From contig NW_022098062.1 of NCBI RefSeq assembly GCF_002288925.2, forward strand, positions 9,532,605-9,596,604: a DNA stretch of 64,000 bases, given 5' to 3'. Position 1 is the stretch's first letter. Each line of letters starts with the position of its first letter. The notes below the pieces were generated by a model, which did not search any database, was not told the DNA's origin, and saw only the letters and a program-made list of their open reading frames with translations. Of the stretch, positions 24,931 through 38,389 are shown piece by piece. Origin of the DNA: Delphinapterus leucas. Lineage: Eukaryota; Chordata; Mammalia; Artiodactyla; Monodontidae. A program made the translations under genes and the position numbers.

Positions 24931-25135
24931 TTTATTTTTTTAATATTTATTTATTTGGCTGCATCGGGCCTTAGTTGAGGCACGGGGCTTCTCTCTAGTT
25001 GTGGCCGTGGGCTCTAGAGTGCGCAGGCTTAGCTGCCCCACAGTATGTGGGAGCTTAGTTCCCCAACCAAGGATCAAACCTGCATCCCCTGCATTGGAAG
25101 GTGGCTTCTTAACCACTGGACTACCAGGGAAGTCC
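24931..25135 (-). mobile_element. CHR-type SINE, short variant
   Basis: Minus-strand copy with an AATATTTATTTATTTGGCTG tail and CTACCAGGGAAGTCC end. The TSD is ctggttgctctt (24917) and ctggttgttcta (25136). Confidence 0.9.
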
Positions 25136-26152
25136 CTGGTTGTTCTATTATTTTCAACAATGCCCTGGAGCATAAACTGGTCTGTAAACAATCCAATCAA
25201 ATTCTGGTTCCTTTGAAGGAACAGTTTCTGAGATCAGAGTTTGATTTTTCTTCTGACCTTAGGAGGGCTCTTGTGATGTTTTACTCCCTGTTTCTTACCT
25301 GCAAACTAGCTGGCCTATACTTTAGCCTGCTCGGATATCCTCTGAAATGCCTGTAACCACAACCTCCACAGTTCTTGTGTGTGCCTTCAGGCTTGAACTT
25401 CTTCACTCTCCACTGCAAATGAAGTCAGTTCCCTTGGGAAGAAATTAGGAGCTATATGTGTTATGGTCTGTTTCTCCCTCTGGGCAAATCTCTGAGCCAG
25501 GACTCTGAAGCTAGGCTGGGGACAATGGAAAAGTTTTCCTTGAGTAACACTTCCTCTCTAGGAGCTGAGCTCAGTGCAGAGAAAGGGGACACAATCTCAA
25601 TTCTCCCAGCTTGACTCTCTTGGGATGACCCACCAATTTATAACCCAAGGCAAGAGTGATCTGGGTCCCAGTATTCTCAGCATGCCACACCCAAACTCCA
25701 CAAGTCAGGGCTGGGTGGAAGAAGGAGTCCCCACTGTTCAAATGCTCTCACCCAGGACTTAGCAACAGCAATAGGTAGCTGGGGCAGGATAAGAAATGCT
25801 GATGTCCAGTTCCTCTGGGAAGAAAGCCATTAGTCTAGGTGAAAGGAGGGGACCAGAGGGCAGGCCTGTGTTCTTGGCTACAGTAATCTTGAGTGTAATC
25901 TCCACCTTGCTGAGCTGGCTAGGGGGAAGAAGGAAGCAGTACTGGCTTAAAAACCACAGACACTCTTATTTCTTACTAAATTTTCACAGATATTCTTGAA
26001 TAAATGTTTCTTCAGTTGCTGTTCACCCTTAGAACCATTTCCAGAGACTTAAAATGGCTGGATTTTAGGGGTTTTTTAAATCACTTTCACCAGTTTCACT
26101 GGGGAGCAGGGCAGCAGAGCTCCTCATGCTATCCTGCCAGAAGTTGATCACC

Positions 26153-28368
26153 AAGGTTGCCCACTCTCACCACTCTTATTCAACATAGTTTTGGAAGTTT
26201 TAGCCACAGCAATCAGAGAAGAAAAGGAAATAAAAGGAATCCAAATCGGAAAAGAAGAAGTAAAGCTGTCACTGTTTGCAGATGACATGATACTATACAC
26301 AGAGAATCCTAAAGATGCTACCAGAAAACTACTAGAGCTAATCAATGAATTTGGTAAAGTAGCAGGATACAAAATTAATGCACAGAAATCTCTGGCATTC
26401 CTATATACTAATGATGAAAAATCTGAAAGTGAAACCAAGAAAACACTCCCATTTACCACTGCAACAAAAAGAATAAAATATCTAGGAATAAACCTACCTA
26501 AGGAGACAAAAGACCTGTATGCAGAAAATTATAAGACATTGATGAAAGAAATTAAAGATGATACAAATAGATGGAGAGATATACCATGTTCTTGGATTGG
26601 AAGAATCAACAATGTGAAAATGACTCTACTACCCAAAGCAATCTATAGATTCAAGGCAAACCCTATCAAACTACCACTGGCATTTTTCACAGAACTAGAA
26701 CAAAAAATTTCACAATTTGTATGGAAACACAAAAGGCCCCGAACAGCCAAAGCAATCTTGAGAATGAAAAACGGAGCTGGAGGAATCAGGCTCCCTGACT
26801 TCAGACTATACTACAAAGCTACAGTAATCAAGACAGTATGGTACTGGCACAAAAACAGAAAGATAGATCAATGGAACAGGATAGAAAGCCCAGAGATAAA
26901 CCCATGGACACCTTATCTTTGATAAAGGTGGCAGGAATGTACAGTGGAGAAAGGACAGCCTCTTCAATAAGTGGTGCTGGGAAAACTGGACAGGTACATG
27001 TAAAAGTATGAGATTAGAGCACTCCCTAACACCATACACAAAAATAAGCTCAAAATGGATTAAAGACCTAAATGTAAGGCCAGAAACTATAAAACTCTTA
27101 GAGGAAAACATAAGCAGAACACTCTATGACATAAATCACAGCAAGATCCTTTCTGACTCACCTCCTAGAGAAATGGAAATAAAAACAAAAATAAACAAAT
27201 GGGACCTAATGAAACTTCAAAGCTTTTGCTCAGCAAAGGAAACCATAAACAAGACCAAAAGACAACCCTCAGAATGGGAGCAAATATTTGCAAATGAAGC
27301 AACTGACAAAGGATTAATCTCCAAAATTTACAAGCAGCTCATGCAGCTCAATAATAAAAAAACAAACAACGCAATCCAAAAATGGGCAGAAGACCTAAAC
27401 AGACATTTCTCCAAAGAAGATATACAGACTGCCAACAAACACATGAAAGAATGCTCAACATCATTAATCATTAGAGAAATGCAAATCAAAACTACAATGA
27501 GGTATCATCTCACACCAGTCAGAATGGCCATCATCAAAAAATCTAGAAACAATAAATGCTGGAGAGGGTGTGGAGAAAAGGGAACACTCTTGCACTGCTG
27601 GTGGGAATGTGAATTGGTTCAGCCACTATGGAGAACAGTATGTAGGTTCCTTAAAAAACTACAAATAGAACTACCATATGACCCAGCAATCCCACTACTG
27701 GGCATATACCCTGAGAAAACCAAAATTCATAAAGAGTCATGTACCAAAATGTTCATTGCAGCTCTATTTACAATAGCCTGGAGATGGAAACAACCTAAGT
27801 GCCCATCATCGGATGAATGGATAAAGAAGATGTGACACATATATACAATGGAATATTACTCAGCCATAAAAAGAAACGAAACTGAGCTATTTGTAATGAG
27901 GTGGATAGACCTAGAGTCTGTCATACAGAGTGAAGTAAGTCAGAAAGAAGAAGACAAATACCGTATGCTAACACATATATATGGAATTTAAGAAAAAAAA
28001 AAGTCATGAAGAACCTAGGGGCAAGGCAGGAATAAAGACACAGACCTACTGGAGAACGGACTTGAGGATATGGGGAGGGGGAAGGGTGAGCTGTGACAGG
28101 GCGAGAGAGAGGCATGGACATATATACACTAACGAACGTAAGGTAGATAGCTAGTGGGAAGCGGCCGCATGGCACAGGGATATCGGCTCGGTGCTTTGTG
28201 ACCGCCTGGAGGGGTGGGATAGGGAGGGTGGGAGGGAGGGAGACGCAAGAGGGAAGAGATATGGGAACATATGTATATGTATAACTGATTCACTTTGTTA
28301 TAAAGCAGAAACTAACACACCATTGTAAAGCAATTATACCCCAATAAAGATGTTAAAAAAAAAAAAAA
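26153..28368 (+). mobile_element. 5'-truncated L1 retrotransposon, younger copy
   Basis: It begins inside the RT domain (26155 onward reads [17 protein letters not shown]) and runs through the ORF2 C-terminus (stop at 27833-27835) and the 3' UTR to an AATAAAGATGTT plus poly(A) end. The perfect TSD aagttgatcacc occurs at 26141-26152 and 28369-28380. The 3' UTR is G-rich near 28070-28245. It is the least decayed L1 in the window. Confidence 0.95.
26155..27835 (+). pseudogene. L1 ORF2 C-terminal half with a frameshift
   Basis: Two long frames cover it: 26155-26922 (frame 1) and about 26920-27835 (frame 2). The first contains the RT catalytic FADD at 26275-26286. The second contains the cysteine motif [18 protein letters not shown] (C-x3-C-x7-H-x4-C). 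The break near 26905-26922 (consensus HTYGQLIF-like region) is a small indel. The N-terminal endonuclease and most of RT are missing because of 5' truncation, so this copy cannot mobilise itself. Confidence 0.92.
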
Positions 28369-28409
28369 AAGTTGATCACCCATTTGTCATTTAACATGGA
28401 GGTGAAGGA

Positions 28410-28580
28410 AGCAAAGTGCCGGGGCTGTATATGTGCTATCTCATTTTATCTTCACAACTGTAAGGCAGATATGACAGCTCTGACTTTTATAGACCATGAA
28501 ACTGAGTTCCAAAATCCCAGTAAAAAAGCAAATAGTGGCAACAATCTGATTCAAAACCAGGTATAACTGCCTCCAAAGCT
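28410..28580 (-). mobile_element. MIR SINE remnant
   Basis: TATCTCATTTTATCTTCACAA, ATAGACCATGAAACTGAG and the following text match antisense MIR order. It is diverged. Confidence 0.5.
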
Positions 28581-30104
<1,524 letters not shown>

Positions 30105-30853
30105 TCACAGAAAGAGAAACTAATGAATCTTCTTTTGTCATTTGAAGTATTAATAACCATTACTGCCTAAAGGAAACTTCAAACATCAGGGGACTGGGAG
30201 GGTGACAGACATAAACGTTATTAAGAAGAAAGGGGGAAAACAGGTATTCCTCCAAGTTCTTAAAAGTAGGAAATATTTACTACTTGAGAGAGTCCTTTTG
30301 TCATCCCAGGAGGCCTCTGCAATCTTTTAAGCTCCACAAAACTGAGAAGCAAAGAAGCTGCCAAGAACCAAAAAGTTCACATTCGACAGTGATCACTTGA
30401 AGCTCAAAAATGTCCCCCGCAAAACCCAACCAAAACAAAACTTAGGGAGAATAGCAGAAATCACTTAAGAACTGCACAAATATCACATATGGCTGTGCTT
30501 TTTTTAAATGGAAATGACAACTTTCCTGTCCACCATCCTTTTATTCAAAACTGGGAACGATAATATAAATATTCAACACTTCAATAATATAAACGACTTA
30601 CTTGTATTTTTATCTTAGTCTCTATTTTGCCACTGTTTACAAAATTAGTTGTAGTGTGTTGTCAGTTCCTTCTTCCTTTTTACCTTTTTCATTAAATATT
30701 TATTAAAGTAATATATGAGTATATATGTTCATTATAAACATTTTAAATACCCAGTATATAAACAAAAGACCAAAGGTTTTCCTCTTTCCAACCCCCTCCA
30801 TTTTATTCCTCAGTGGAAACACTGTTTATAGCTTATTCTATAACATTTTAGAG

Positions 30854-31117
30854 CAGTGCTGTCCAATAGAAACATTGTGAGTCTCATATATAATTTTAAC
30901 TTTTCTAGTAGCTACATTAAAAAAGAAAAAGTTAATTCTAATAATATATTTTATTATCATTAATATTATTTCAAAAACTTTTAATTGTAAACAGCTCCAA
31001 TTTTTATATTTACATTAATATTAAGTGAAAGTAAAAATCCAGTTCCTCATTCACTCTAGCCACATGTTAATACACAATAACCACATGTGGCTATCATAGT
31101 AGGCAATACAGTTTTAC
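30854..31117 (+). mobile_element. MER58-like hAT non-autonomous DNA transposon
   Basis: It begins CAGTGCTGTCCAATAGAAAC, has an AT-rich body (AATAATATATTTTATTATCA), and ends with ACCACATGTGGCTATCATAG and a degraded terminal repeat. The same family occurs reversed at 36012-37644. The family name is from memory. Confidence 0.65.
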
Positions 31118-31519
31118 ACTTTCACTATGCTTCAAGGTTAATTATTTTATCAAATCATTCCCTAGTCACTTTATTTTTGACATCTCTATACGTTAATACC
31201 AAAACAGTATCATACATTACCTTATAGTAATAGATCTATTTCTTCTTTTCAATAGTTTCATAGTACTCCATTGTATGTATGCACATTCTTTTAATTTTTC
31301 AATCTAATAACTGTGTCACTTTTTTCACTTTAATTTAAAAACTCTCTATAGACTGGTGATACTAGCCCACTGTTACATGTATTGCTTCCAAGTTCTTTAT
31401 ATGTTGACTCATATAACAAAAAGTAAGTACCCTAAATATATGCAGTTGTTTAGGGAAAAAAAGAAAAGAAAAAAAATGTCATAATGTATCTCTCCTTTGT
31501 ACCAGGCCTTTTATTGACT

Positions 31520-31580
31520 GTAAATTTTTTAAATTTTATTGAAGTACAGTTGATTTACAGTGTTGTTTTTAATTTCAGAT
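31520..31580 (-). mobile_element. Short L1 3' UTR fragment
   Basis: AAATTTTATTGAAGTACAGT followed by TGATTTACAGTGTTG is the antisense L1 3' end motif, also seen at 19310. Confidence 0.6.
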
Positions 31581-31973
31581 TTTTTTAAAAAGAACTTTTC
31601 AGGAGTTCTAAAATTTTCCTATATAGTTATCTATATTTGGCTCACTCTATAAACCCGAACAGACTAAAGCTTTAACAAATGACCTGAAAACTGCCTTGAC
31701 AATTCAACAGCCATTCTTCACCTTGGCAGTTCAGAATCTCCCATTAACAATATTAGCTGCCAGAGAGCAAAATTAAAGCTTAAGAAAGGGCAATGTTCAA
31801 AGCCAGGGCTGAAAGTATATAAACCTTATAGGCTAATGAAATCTTGGGTAAGAAAGGTAAATTTGCAGATTTCAGTTATAAGGTTAGTACCTATAAGTTA
31901 ACCTCTTGAGAAAGATCAGCCTAATAAGCTCTACAACTAATTAAAGATGATTTACTTTAAAAAGTGAGGTCAA

Positions 31974-32184
31974 GGGCTTCCCTGGTGGCGCAGTGGTTGA
32001 GAGTCCACCTGCTGATGCAGGGGACACGGGTTCGTGCCCCGGTCCGGGAAGATCCCACATGCCGCGGAGCGGCTGGGCCCGTGAGCCATGGCCGCTGAGC
32101 CTGCGCATCCGGAGCCTTTGCTCCGCCACAGGAGAGGCCACAGAGGTGAGAGGCCCGCGTACCGCAAGAAAAAAAAAAAAAAAA
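31974..32184 (+). mobile_element. Short CHR-type SINE, young
   Basis: Near-consensus copy with a long A-tail. The 16-bp TSD aaaaagtgaggtcaag is perfect (31959-31974 and 32185-32200; one base is shared with the element start). It is antisense to SIK3. Confidence 0.95.
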
Positions 32185-33450
32185 AAAAAGTGAGGTCAAG
32201 AAGTTTACTCAACCTGTCAGGATAGGAAGGAAGCAGAGGTTAGACACCTCTGAGTTTGCAGATACAGGTCTTCAGGCAACCCCAGAAACCTTGGGGTACA
32301 GTGGAGGTGTGGTTCAACATAATTTAGTGTGATGGATTTCAACAAGCCTGCTCCTGCTGATCTAATTCATTTCATTATGTGAGCAGCTGATGCCAGGGAC
32401 GAGCCCTAACACTGTAGCCTTAACCGTATACATTAATATCAAGACATGTTTCCTTTCCCATGAAAGCAACAGACTATGAAAGCTTCCCCTTTGGGCCTTG
32501 GTCAATGTACTCTTCACACTCTTACACATGATCCCGGATCTGGGCCAGTAACCACTTACTGCAGACTAACAGCAGCAAGTGAATTGAGGGGGTGGCCACA
32601 TCCTGCAGAACCAGGTGATGGCTGATCTGGTAGAAAGGAGTGAGCAGGGCTGGCCCTATGTACAGACAGAGCTCATGGCTGCCAACACGCTGCAATTTGA
32701 GAAGCATCTCAAAGCTCTACCTCTCCCAAAATACCTCCTCTACCAGACTGCTAAGGCAAGGTCCTCCTCTCCTATGTGGCTTAAAATTCCAGCCATTAGA
32801 TTTACTGCTTTTGCAGTAAGGCTAGGGAATGACTTTTGATGAAGGCATGAAATATGCATGCTTCTTGGAAGATAAGAAAACTAGAACAGAAATCTCTTCC
32901 ATTACACAGAATCAATCTCTTGGTTATCAAAGTAATCAAATGCTATCTTAGAAAACTAAGTCTAGTACCCTGTTAGAATAGAAAGGAGGTAGGCTCTGAC
33001 TCATACAAGAAGCCATACTTAAAATATCCTTTGCCATCATAATTCATAACATGATCACAGAAATTAGTATTTAAATATTGTAAAAATTAATATTACTTTC
33101 ACCCCTCAAAATTCTGTTCCTTCTGGGTTTCCCATTCTGCTTTAAGGTTCTGACCTAAATAAGTAAGTTCTCATCATCTTGTAAATAACCTTTTTGTGTA
33201 ACTCTAAGAATGGCATCCAAGTTTTAAAGAACAAATTATAAGGGCCTACTTAGGTAAGTTAGACCTTACCAGTAAATACCCAAGGGAAACAGAAGTACTG
33301 AGTTGGGGGATAATAGGGTAGGATAAATAGTAGGATGAATATATGAACATAGAAACAAAAAAAAGTTGCAGATGTTCACCCATCCACCTTCCCTTCAAAA
33401 GTAACCACAGACCCAAGTGACCATTCTGGGTTCTTTGTTACCATACGCTA

Positions 33451-33609
<159 letters not shown>

Positions 33610-33624
33610 CTCTGATGCATTATT

Positions 33625-33907
33625 TATTATTTTTTAACAAATTTATTTATTTTATTTATTTATTTTTGGCTGTGTTGCATCTTCCTTGCTGCACACGGGC
33701 TTTATCTAGTTGTGGCGAGTGGGGCCTACTCTTCGCTGCGGTGGCTTCTCTTGTTGGAGAGCATGGACTCTAGGCACACGGGCTTAGCAGTTGTGGCGCA
33801 CAGGCTTAGCTGCTCTGCAGCATGTGGGATCTTCCTGGACCAGGGCTCGAACCCGTGTCCCCTGCATTGGCAGGCAGATTCTTAACCACTGAGCCACCAG
33901 GGAAGCC
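33625..33907 (-). mobile_element. Long CHR-type SINE next to a SIK3 splice acceptor
   Basis: The minus-strand copy is sense to SIK3. The perfect 15-bp TSD ctctgatgcattatt occurs at 33610-33624 and 33908-33922. The A-rich 3' end lies 40 nt upstream of the exon at 33585, so only the TSD and a 24-nt pyrimidine tract separate the SINE from the exon. Confidence 0.95.
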
Positions 33908-34050
33908 CTCTGATGCATTATTAAAAGGAGTTTACTAAGGAAAATTAAATCCACTTTAAAACGTATTCCACAAAATACCAACTGCCAGTATTTTGTTTAC
34001 AGAATGCCAATGAAGAAAATAAATTCACTCTTTTTAGAAAGACAGAAAAT

Positions 34051-34376
34051 GGACTTCCCTGGTGGCGCAGTGGTTAAGAATCTGCCTGCCAATGCAGGGG
34101 ACACAGGTTCGAGCCCTGGTCCGGGAAGATTCCACATGCCACGGAGCAACTAAGCCCATGCGCCACAACTACTGAGCCTGCTCTCAAGAGCCCGCGAGCC
34201 ACAACTACTGAAGCCCACATGCCACAACTACTGAAGCCCACACGCCTAGAGCCCGCGCTCTGCAACAAGAGAAGTCACCGCAATGAGACGCCTACGCACC
34301 ACGACGAAGAGTAGCCCCCACTCACCGCAACTAGAGAAAGCCTGCACACAGCAACAAAGACCCAGTGAAGAAACGA
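34051..34376 (+). mobile_element. Long CHR-type SINE
   Basis: Near-complete long form. The TSD is aaagacagaaaatgg (34038-34052) and gaagacaggaaatgg (34423-34437). A GGGA microsatellite has grown in its tail. It is inverted relative to the SINE at 33625. Confidence 0.92.
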
Positions 34377-34422
34377 ACGAAGGGAGGGAGGGAGGGAGGG
34401 AGGGAGGGAGGAAGGGAGGGAG
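34377..34422 (+). repeat. (GGGA)n microsatellite in SINE tail
   Basis: About ten GGGA units with two GGAA interruptions. It contains more than four adjacent GGG runs with one-base loops, a canonical G-quadruplex pattern. The ORFs across it are chance. Confidence 0.9.
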
Positions 34423-34437
34423 GAAGACAGGAAATGG

Positions 34438-34745
34438 ATTCCTAGCAAGTTGGTCTCAAAGGAACAGACTCCTAAAGTTAATGGGTCTTCTGCCATTTCT
34501 TAAATTGCTGCTACAGTAAAACCCCAGGACAAAATACTTCATTACTCTGCAGATGCGGTTACATTTTAGGCAAATCATGCTGGGTGCAGAGAATGGTATG
34601 TAGGGCCTCTTATTAAGACAAGAAGCTTATATCATAAGTAAGTGATGACTTAGTAAGGGCGGACCAGAAATTCCACAGGTGCATCCCACACCTCACCAGG
34701 TGCTTCTGTAACTCAATAACAGTAGTAGTAGTGGTGATGGTGGTG
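34438..34745. other. Intronic sequence, nothing recognised
   Basis: Unique text ending in GTA/GTG triplets (34723-34751). Confidence 0.4.
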
Positions 34746-34749
34746 GTGG

Positions 34750-34990
34750 TACCAGCAGCAGTTACTATATACTGAACACTAACTGTATGCCAGGCATAAT
34801 CCTTAGTGCTTTGCAAGTACTGACTCATTTAAACCTTACAACACTCCATATTATTATCAACCTTATTCTACAAATATGGAAACTGAGACACAAAGAGAAT
34901 AAGTAATTACCCAAGATTAAGTAATTTATAGCTAGTATGTGGTAGAGCCAAGATTGAAGCCCAGGTATCTCAGCTTTGGAATCAAATTCT
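34750..34990 (-). mobile_element. MIR SINE
   Basis: Antisense MIR order is clear: CTGTATGCCAGGCATAAT, ACTCATTTAAACCTTACA, GGAAACTGAGACACAAAGAG, TAGCTAGTATGTGGTAGAGC, GAAGCCCAGGTATCTCAGC. Confidence 0.8.
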
Positions 34991-35614
34991 TAATGATAAC
35001 CCTCCAAAAATCTGGAGATCTTTCTGTGCTGTATATACACTGCTTCAGCATAAAACAGCTTTCTACTTTGCTCATAATTCTTAAGACACTCAGCAGCATA
35101 CATATTTAAAAACAGAATGAACGATGAAAGACTTTTTAAAATTACTAAATCTAAACTTCTTCATTATTCTCAGTGAAATACTCAAAATATTGGGGTGCCC
35201 CCCAATATCTCTATATCTCAGCTTCAATTACTCAATCAGTATGTAATCAATGAATACTAGTTGGACGAAGGACCAGGACTAGGCAAATTCTAGCCCCTTT
35301 CAGTTCTTAAAATTCTATGATTCTATACACTGGGGGAAGAAAATAAAATTTATACTAATTGAGAAAAAAAGGAAAAAGAAAAAACAGGGAAGCAAAAATG
35401 TCAATACTAAAAAGTTTAGTCCAAGGATATAAAGACAGTATGGAACTATATGTGGTAGATGATTCGAATGTATGAATGACCAACGTAACAATAACTTTGT
35501 TTGGAGCTGTTTCAGATGTAGAATGAAGACTAATGGGAGAAAGGCACAGGCAGACAAATTTCAGCTCAATTCAGAGTTAAGCCCTGCCTAATGATGGAAT
35601 GTGATAAAATGAGG

Positions 35615-35890
35615 TGGGTGTAGCTTGAGTTTCAGAGATTAACCAGACACAGCCTTCACTTCAATGAGCTCACAATCTAGTAGAGGAAAGACATATGTGA
35701 AACAGCCAACTATACAACATTGGAAATACAATCAGTAAAGCTATGTACACAGTGTAAGTAGAAAAGAGGATGAAGTATGACCTTCACTTGGGGGGAGAAT
35801 AAGCAGACATAGGGAAAGACTTCACAAAGAAGAGAGAACTTGAGAAGAGACAGAATTGAGATGGGCAGAAAAGAAGGAAGAGAATTTTAT
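35615..35890 (-). mobile_element. L2 3' end remnant
   Basis: AATGAGCTCACAATCTAGTA, GGAAAGACTTCACAAAG and GAACTTGAGAAGAGAC follow the antisense L2 3' UTR. It is diverged. 34990-35615 shows nothing recognised. Confidence 0.5.
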
Positions 35891-36218
35891 AAGGAACAAC
35901 AGCAGAATCATTAACAAGTCCTACCAGCTGCTTGACCTCCTAATAAGTCTTGAACCATATGACCCGCGACCACGAGCATTTCTACTCCTCATCACTGTGT
36001 CAGATCACACACAGTGTGCTGTCTAATATAGTAGGCACCAGCCACATGTGATTACTGAGCACTTGAAATGTGCACGTAAAATATACACCAGATTTCAAAG
36101 ACTTAATATTAAAAAGGGAATATAAACTATCTTACTGATAATTTGTACATTGATTACATGTAGAAATAACATTCTGGATATACTAGGTAAATGAAATATA
36201 TTATTAAAACTAATTTCA

Positions 36219-37554
36219 ATGAAAAGGCAATCCTATGGAATGGGAAAAATATTTACAAATCACATATCTGGTAAGGGATTACTAACCAAAATATAGAAGG
36301 AATTCATACAACTCAGTTTAAAAAAAAAACCCCAATTCAAAAATGGGCAAAGGACCTAAACAGACATTTTTCCAAGGAGGACATACAAATGGCCAACAGG
36401 TACATGAAATGGTATTCAACATGACTAGTCACCAGGGAAATGCAAATCAAAACCACAATGAGACACCACCTCCTGCCTGTTAGGATGTCTACTATCAAAA
36501 ACACAAAAGAGGGCTTCCCTTGGTGGCGCAGTGGTTGAGAGTCCTCCTGCCGATGCAGGGGACACGGATTCGTGCCCCGGTCCGGGAGGATCCCACATGC
36601 CGCGGAGCGGCTGGGCCCGTGAGCCACGGCCGCTAAGCCTGCGCGTGCTCCACAACAGGAGAGGCCACAACAGTGAGAGGCCCACGCACCGCAAAAAAAA
36701 AAAAAAAAAAAAAAAGATAAATGCTGGCAAGGAAATAGAGAAAGGGGAACCCTTTTACACTGGTGGTGGGAATGTAAACTGGTACAGCCACTCTGAAAAC
36801 AGTATGGAGGTTCCTCAAGAAATTAAAAAATAAAACTACCATATGATCCAGCAATCTCACTTCTGGGTGGGAAACGAAAGGAAACAAAATCATTATCTCA
36901 AAGAGATTATCTGTACTCTGATGTTCATTCAACAGTCAAGGCACCAGAAATGACCTAAGCGTCCATCACAGATGAATGGATAAAAAAATGTGGTGTATGT
37001 ACACTACTGAATATTATTGAGCCTTAAAAAAGGAAATCCTGTCATTTGCAACCAGTGGATGAACTTGGAGGACATTATCCTAAGTGAAATAAGTCAAAGA
37101 CAAATATCACATGACCGCATGGTATCACCTACATGTAAAATTTAAAAAAGAACAAAAGAACAAACAAACAAAAGAAAGAAAGAGCCAAACTCATAGAAAC
37201 AGAAAGTAGAAAAGTGGTTGCCAGGGGCTGAGAGGTGGGGAAAATAGGGAGAGGTTGGTAAATGGGTACAAACTTTCAGTTATAAAATGAATAAGGTCTG
37301 AGGATCTAATGTAAAAAATGATGACTACAGTTGATAACACTGTGCTGTATCACTGAAATCTGTTGAGAGTAAAACTTAAATATTCTCACCATATAGAAAA
37401 AAAGATAAATATGTCAGGTGATAGATATGTTAATTAACTCAAGGGGTAAACCCTTTCACAGTGCATACATATCAAAACATCCCATTGAACAATTTAAGTA
37501 TCTTACAATTCTATTTGTTAATTACACTTCAATAAAGAGGGGTGGGGGGAGCCT
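36219..37554 (+). mobile_element. L1 3' end inserted in the DNA transposon
   Basis: ORF2 C-terminal text (AAAATGGGCAAAGGACCTAA; ATGGCCAACAGGTACATG) leads to a 3' UTR with ATACACTACTGAATATTATT-like text and ends near TTCAATAAAGAGG. The TSD aactaatttca occurs at 36208-36218 and 37555-37565. It is itself split by a SINE at 36511. Confidence 0.85.
36511..36715 (+). mobile_element. Short CHR-type SINE inserted in the L1
   Basis: Short form with a 1-base insertion in the head (CTTCCCTTGG) and a small deletion around the GCGCGTGCTCCAC block. It has a long A-tail followed by gataaatgctgg, where the L1 resumes. Confidence 0.9.
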
Positions 37555-37968
37555 AACTAATTTCACCTGTTTTTACTTTTTGAAATATGACTACTCAAAA
37601 AGTAAAAATTATATACATGGCCCTCATTTTATTGGACAGCACTGGTCTAGATGATACCAATAAGCTACCAATTAAAGCCAGTATTCCACGAAAATGACTT
37701 CTGAAATACTTGACCTAATACTGAGAATTGCCAGCCACCTATCTCAAAGAAACTTGGCAGGCTACAAGGCACTCAATGCTCAACACTGCCTCGGGGAGAA
37801 TCTCAAATAAGGTCTCAAAAGTTGCATTCCAAGAACTCAATTTAATTCCATTAAAAATTGTTTACTGAGCAACTGACTGGCTTAAGGCAGTGCCCTCGAG
37901 CAGCTCACTAGCAGCTACTCTCAACAGGGATTCTGTGAGACAATTAAGTTTTACACTCAGTTTTACAG

Positions 37969-38334
37969 CAGTTCTCAAACTTTTTGGTCTTGGGATTCCT
38001 TCTCTTAAAAATTACTGAGAACCTTCAAAGAAGTTTTGTTTATATGGGTAATATCTATCAATATTTACTTAGAAATTAGATTAAAATTACAATCAGAAAT
38101 TAAAACAAAATTTTAAAGCAGAAGGATACACATGCACACATTTCATCAGCCATCAGAGTAATCATATCATCAAACATCAGGTGGTCTTTTGAAATCTCCA
38201 CTGCATAATTATGAGAGAATGAGAGTGAAAAATGAAAATAATGTTTCAATATTTATAAAAACAGTTTTGACCTAGGGACTCACTGAAAGAGTTTTGGAGA
38301 CTCTGGGATCCCTGGATCAAACATTGAGAACAAC
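37969..38334 (+). mobile_element. hAT-type DNA transposon remnant
   Basis: The left end CAGTTCTCAAACTTTTTGGT and right end ATCAAACATTGAGAACAAC are imperfect inverted terminal repeats around an AT-rich body. I do not name the family. Confidence 0.55.
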
Positions 38335-38389
38335 AAGGCATCACTGTATGTAATGAATTAACTTCTTGCCTAGGTATCTAGAATGGTAC

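Larger units (their letters stand above)
18236..26140 (-). mobile_element. Ancient, nearly full-length L1, interrupted by one L1 and four SINEs
   Basis: Read on the minus strand from 26140 down, the order is an L1M-like 5' UTR (about 26140-24400), an ORF1 zone, the ORF2 endonuclease start (22661, with CCLQET), the RT domain (about 21000-19160), and the ORF2 C-terminal zone to 18236. Removing the nested inserts leaves roughly 5.5 kb. The RT block DAKIFNKIL...HINK (20900-20750) continues as an IISIYEETVLDRIQHSFMIK block at 19270-19210 across the inner L1. There are many stops and frameshifts. Confidence 0.75.
36012..37644 (-). mobile_element. MER58-like DNA transposon split by an L1
   Basis: The left end CAGTGTGCTGTCTAATATAG (36012) and the right end TATTGGACAGCACTG (ending 37644) are inverted terminal repeats. 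The element runs 36012-36218 and 37566-37644; the L1 insertion lies between. Its orientation is opposite to the copy at 30854. Confidence 0.7.
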
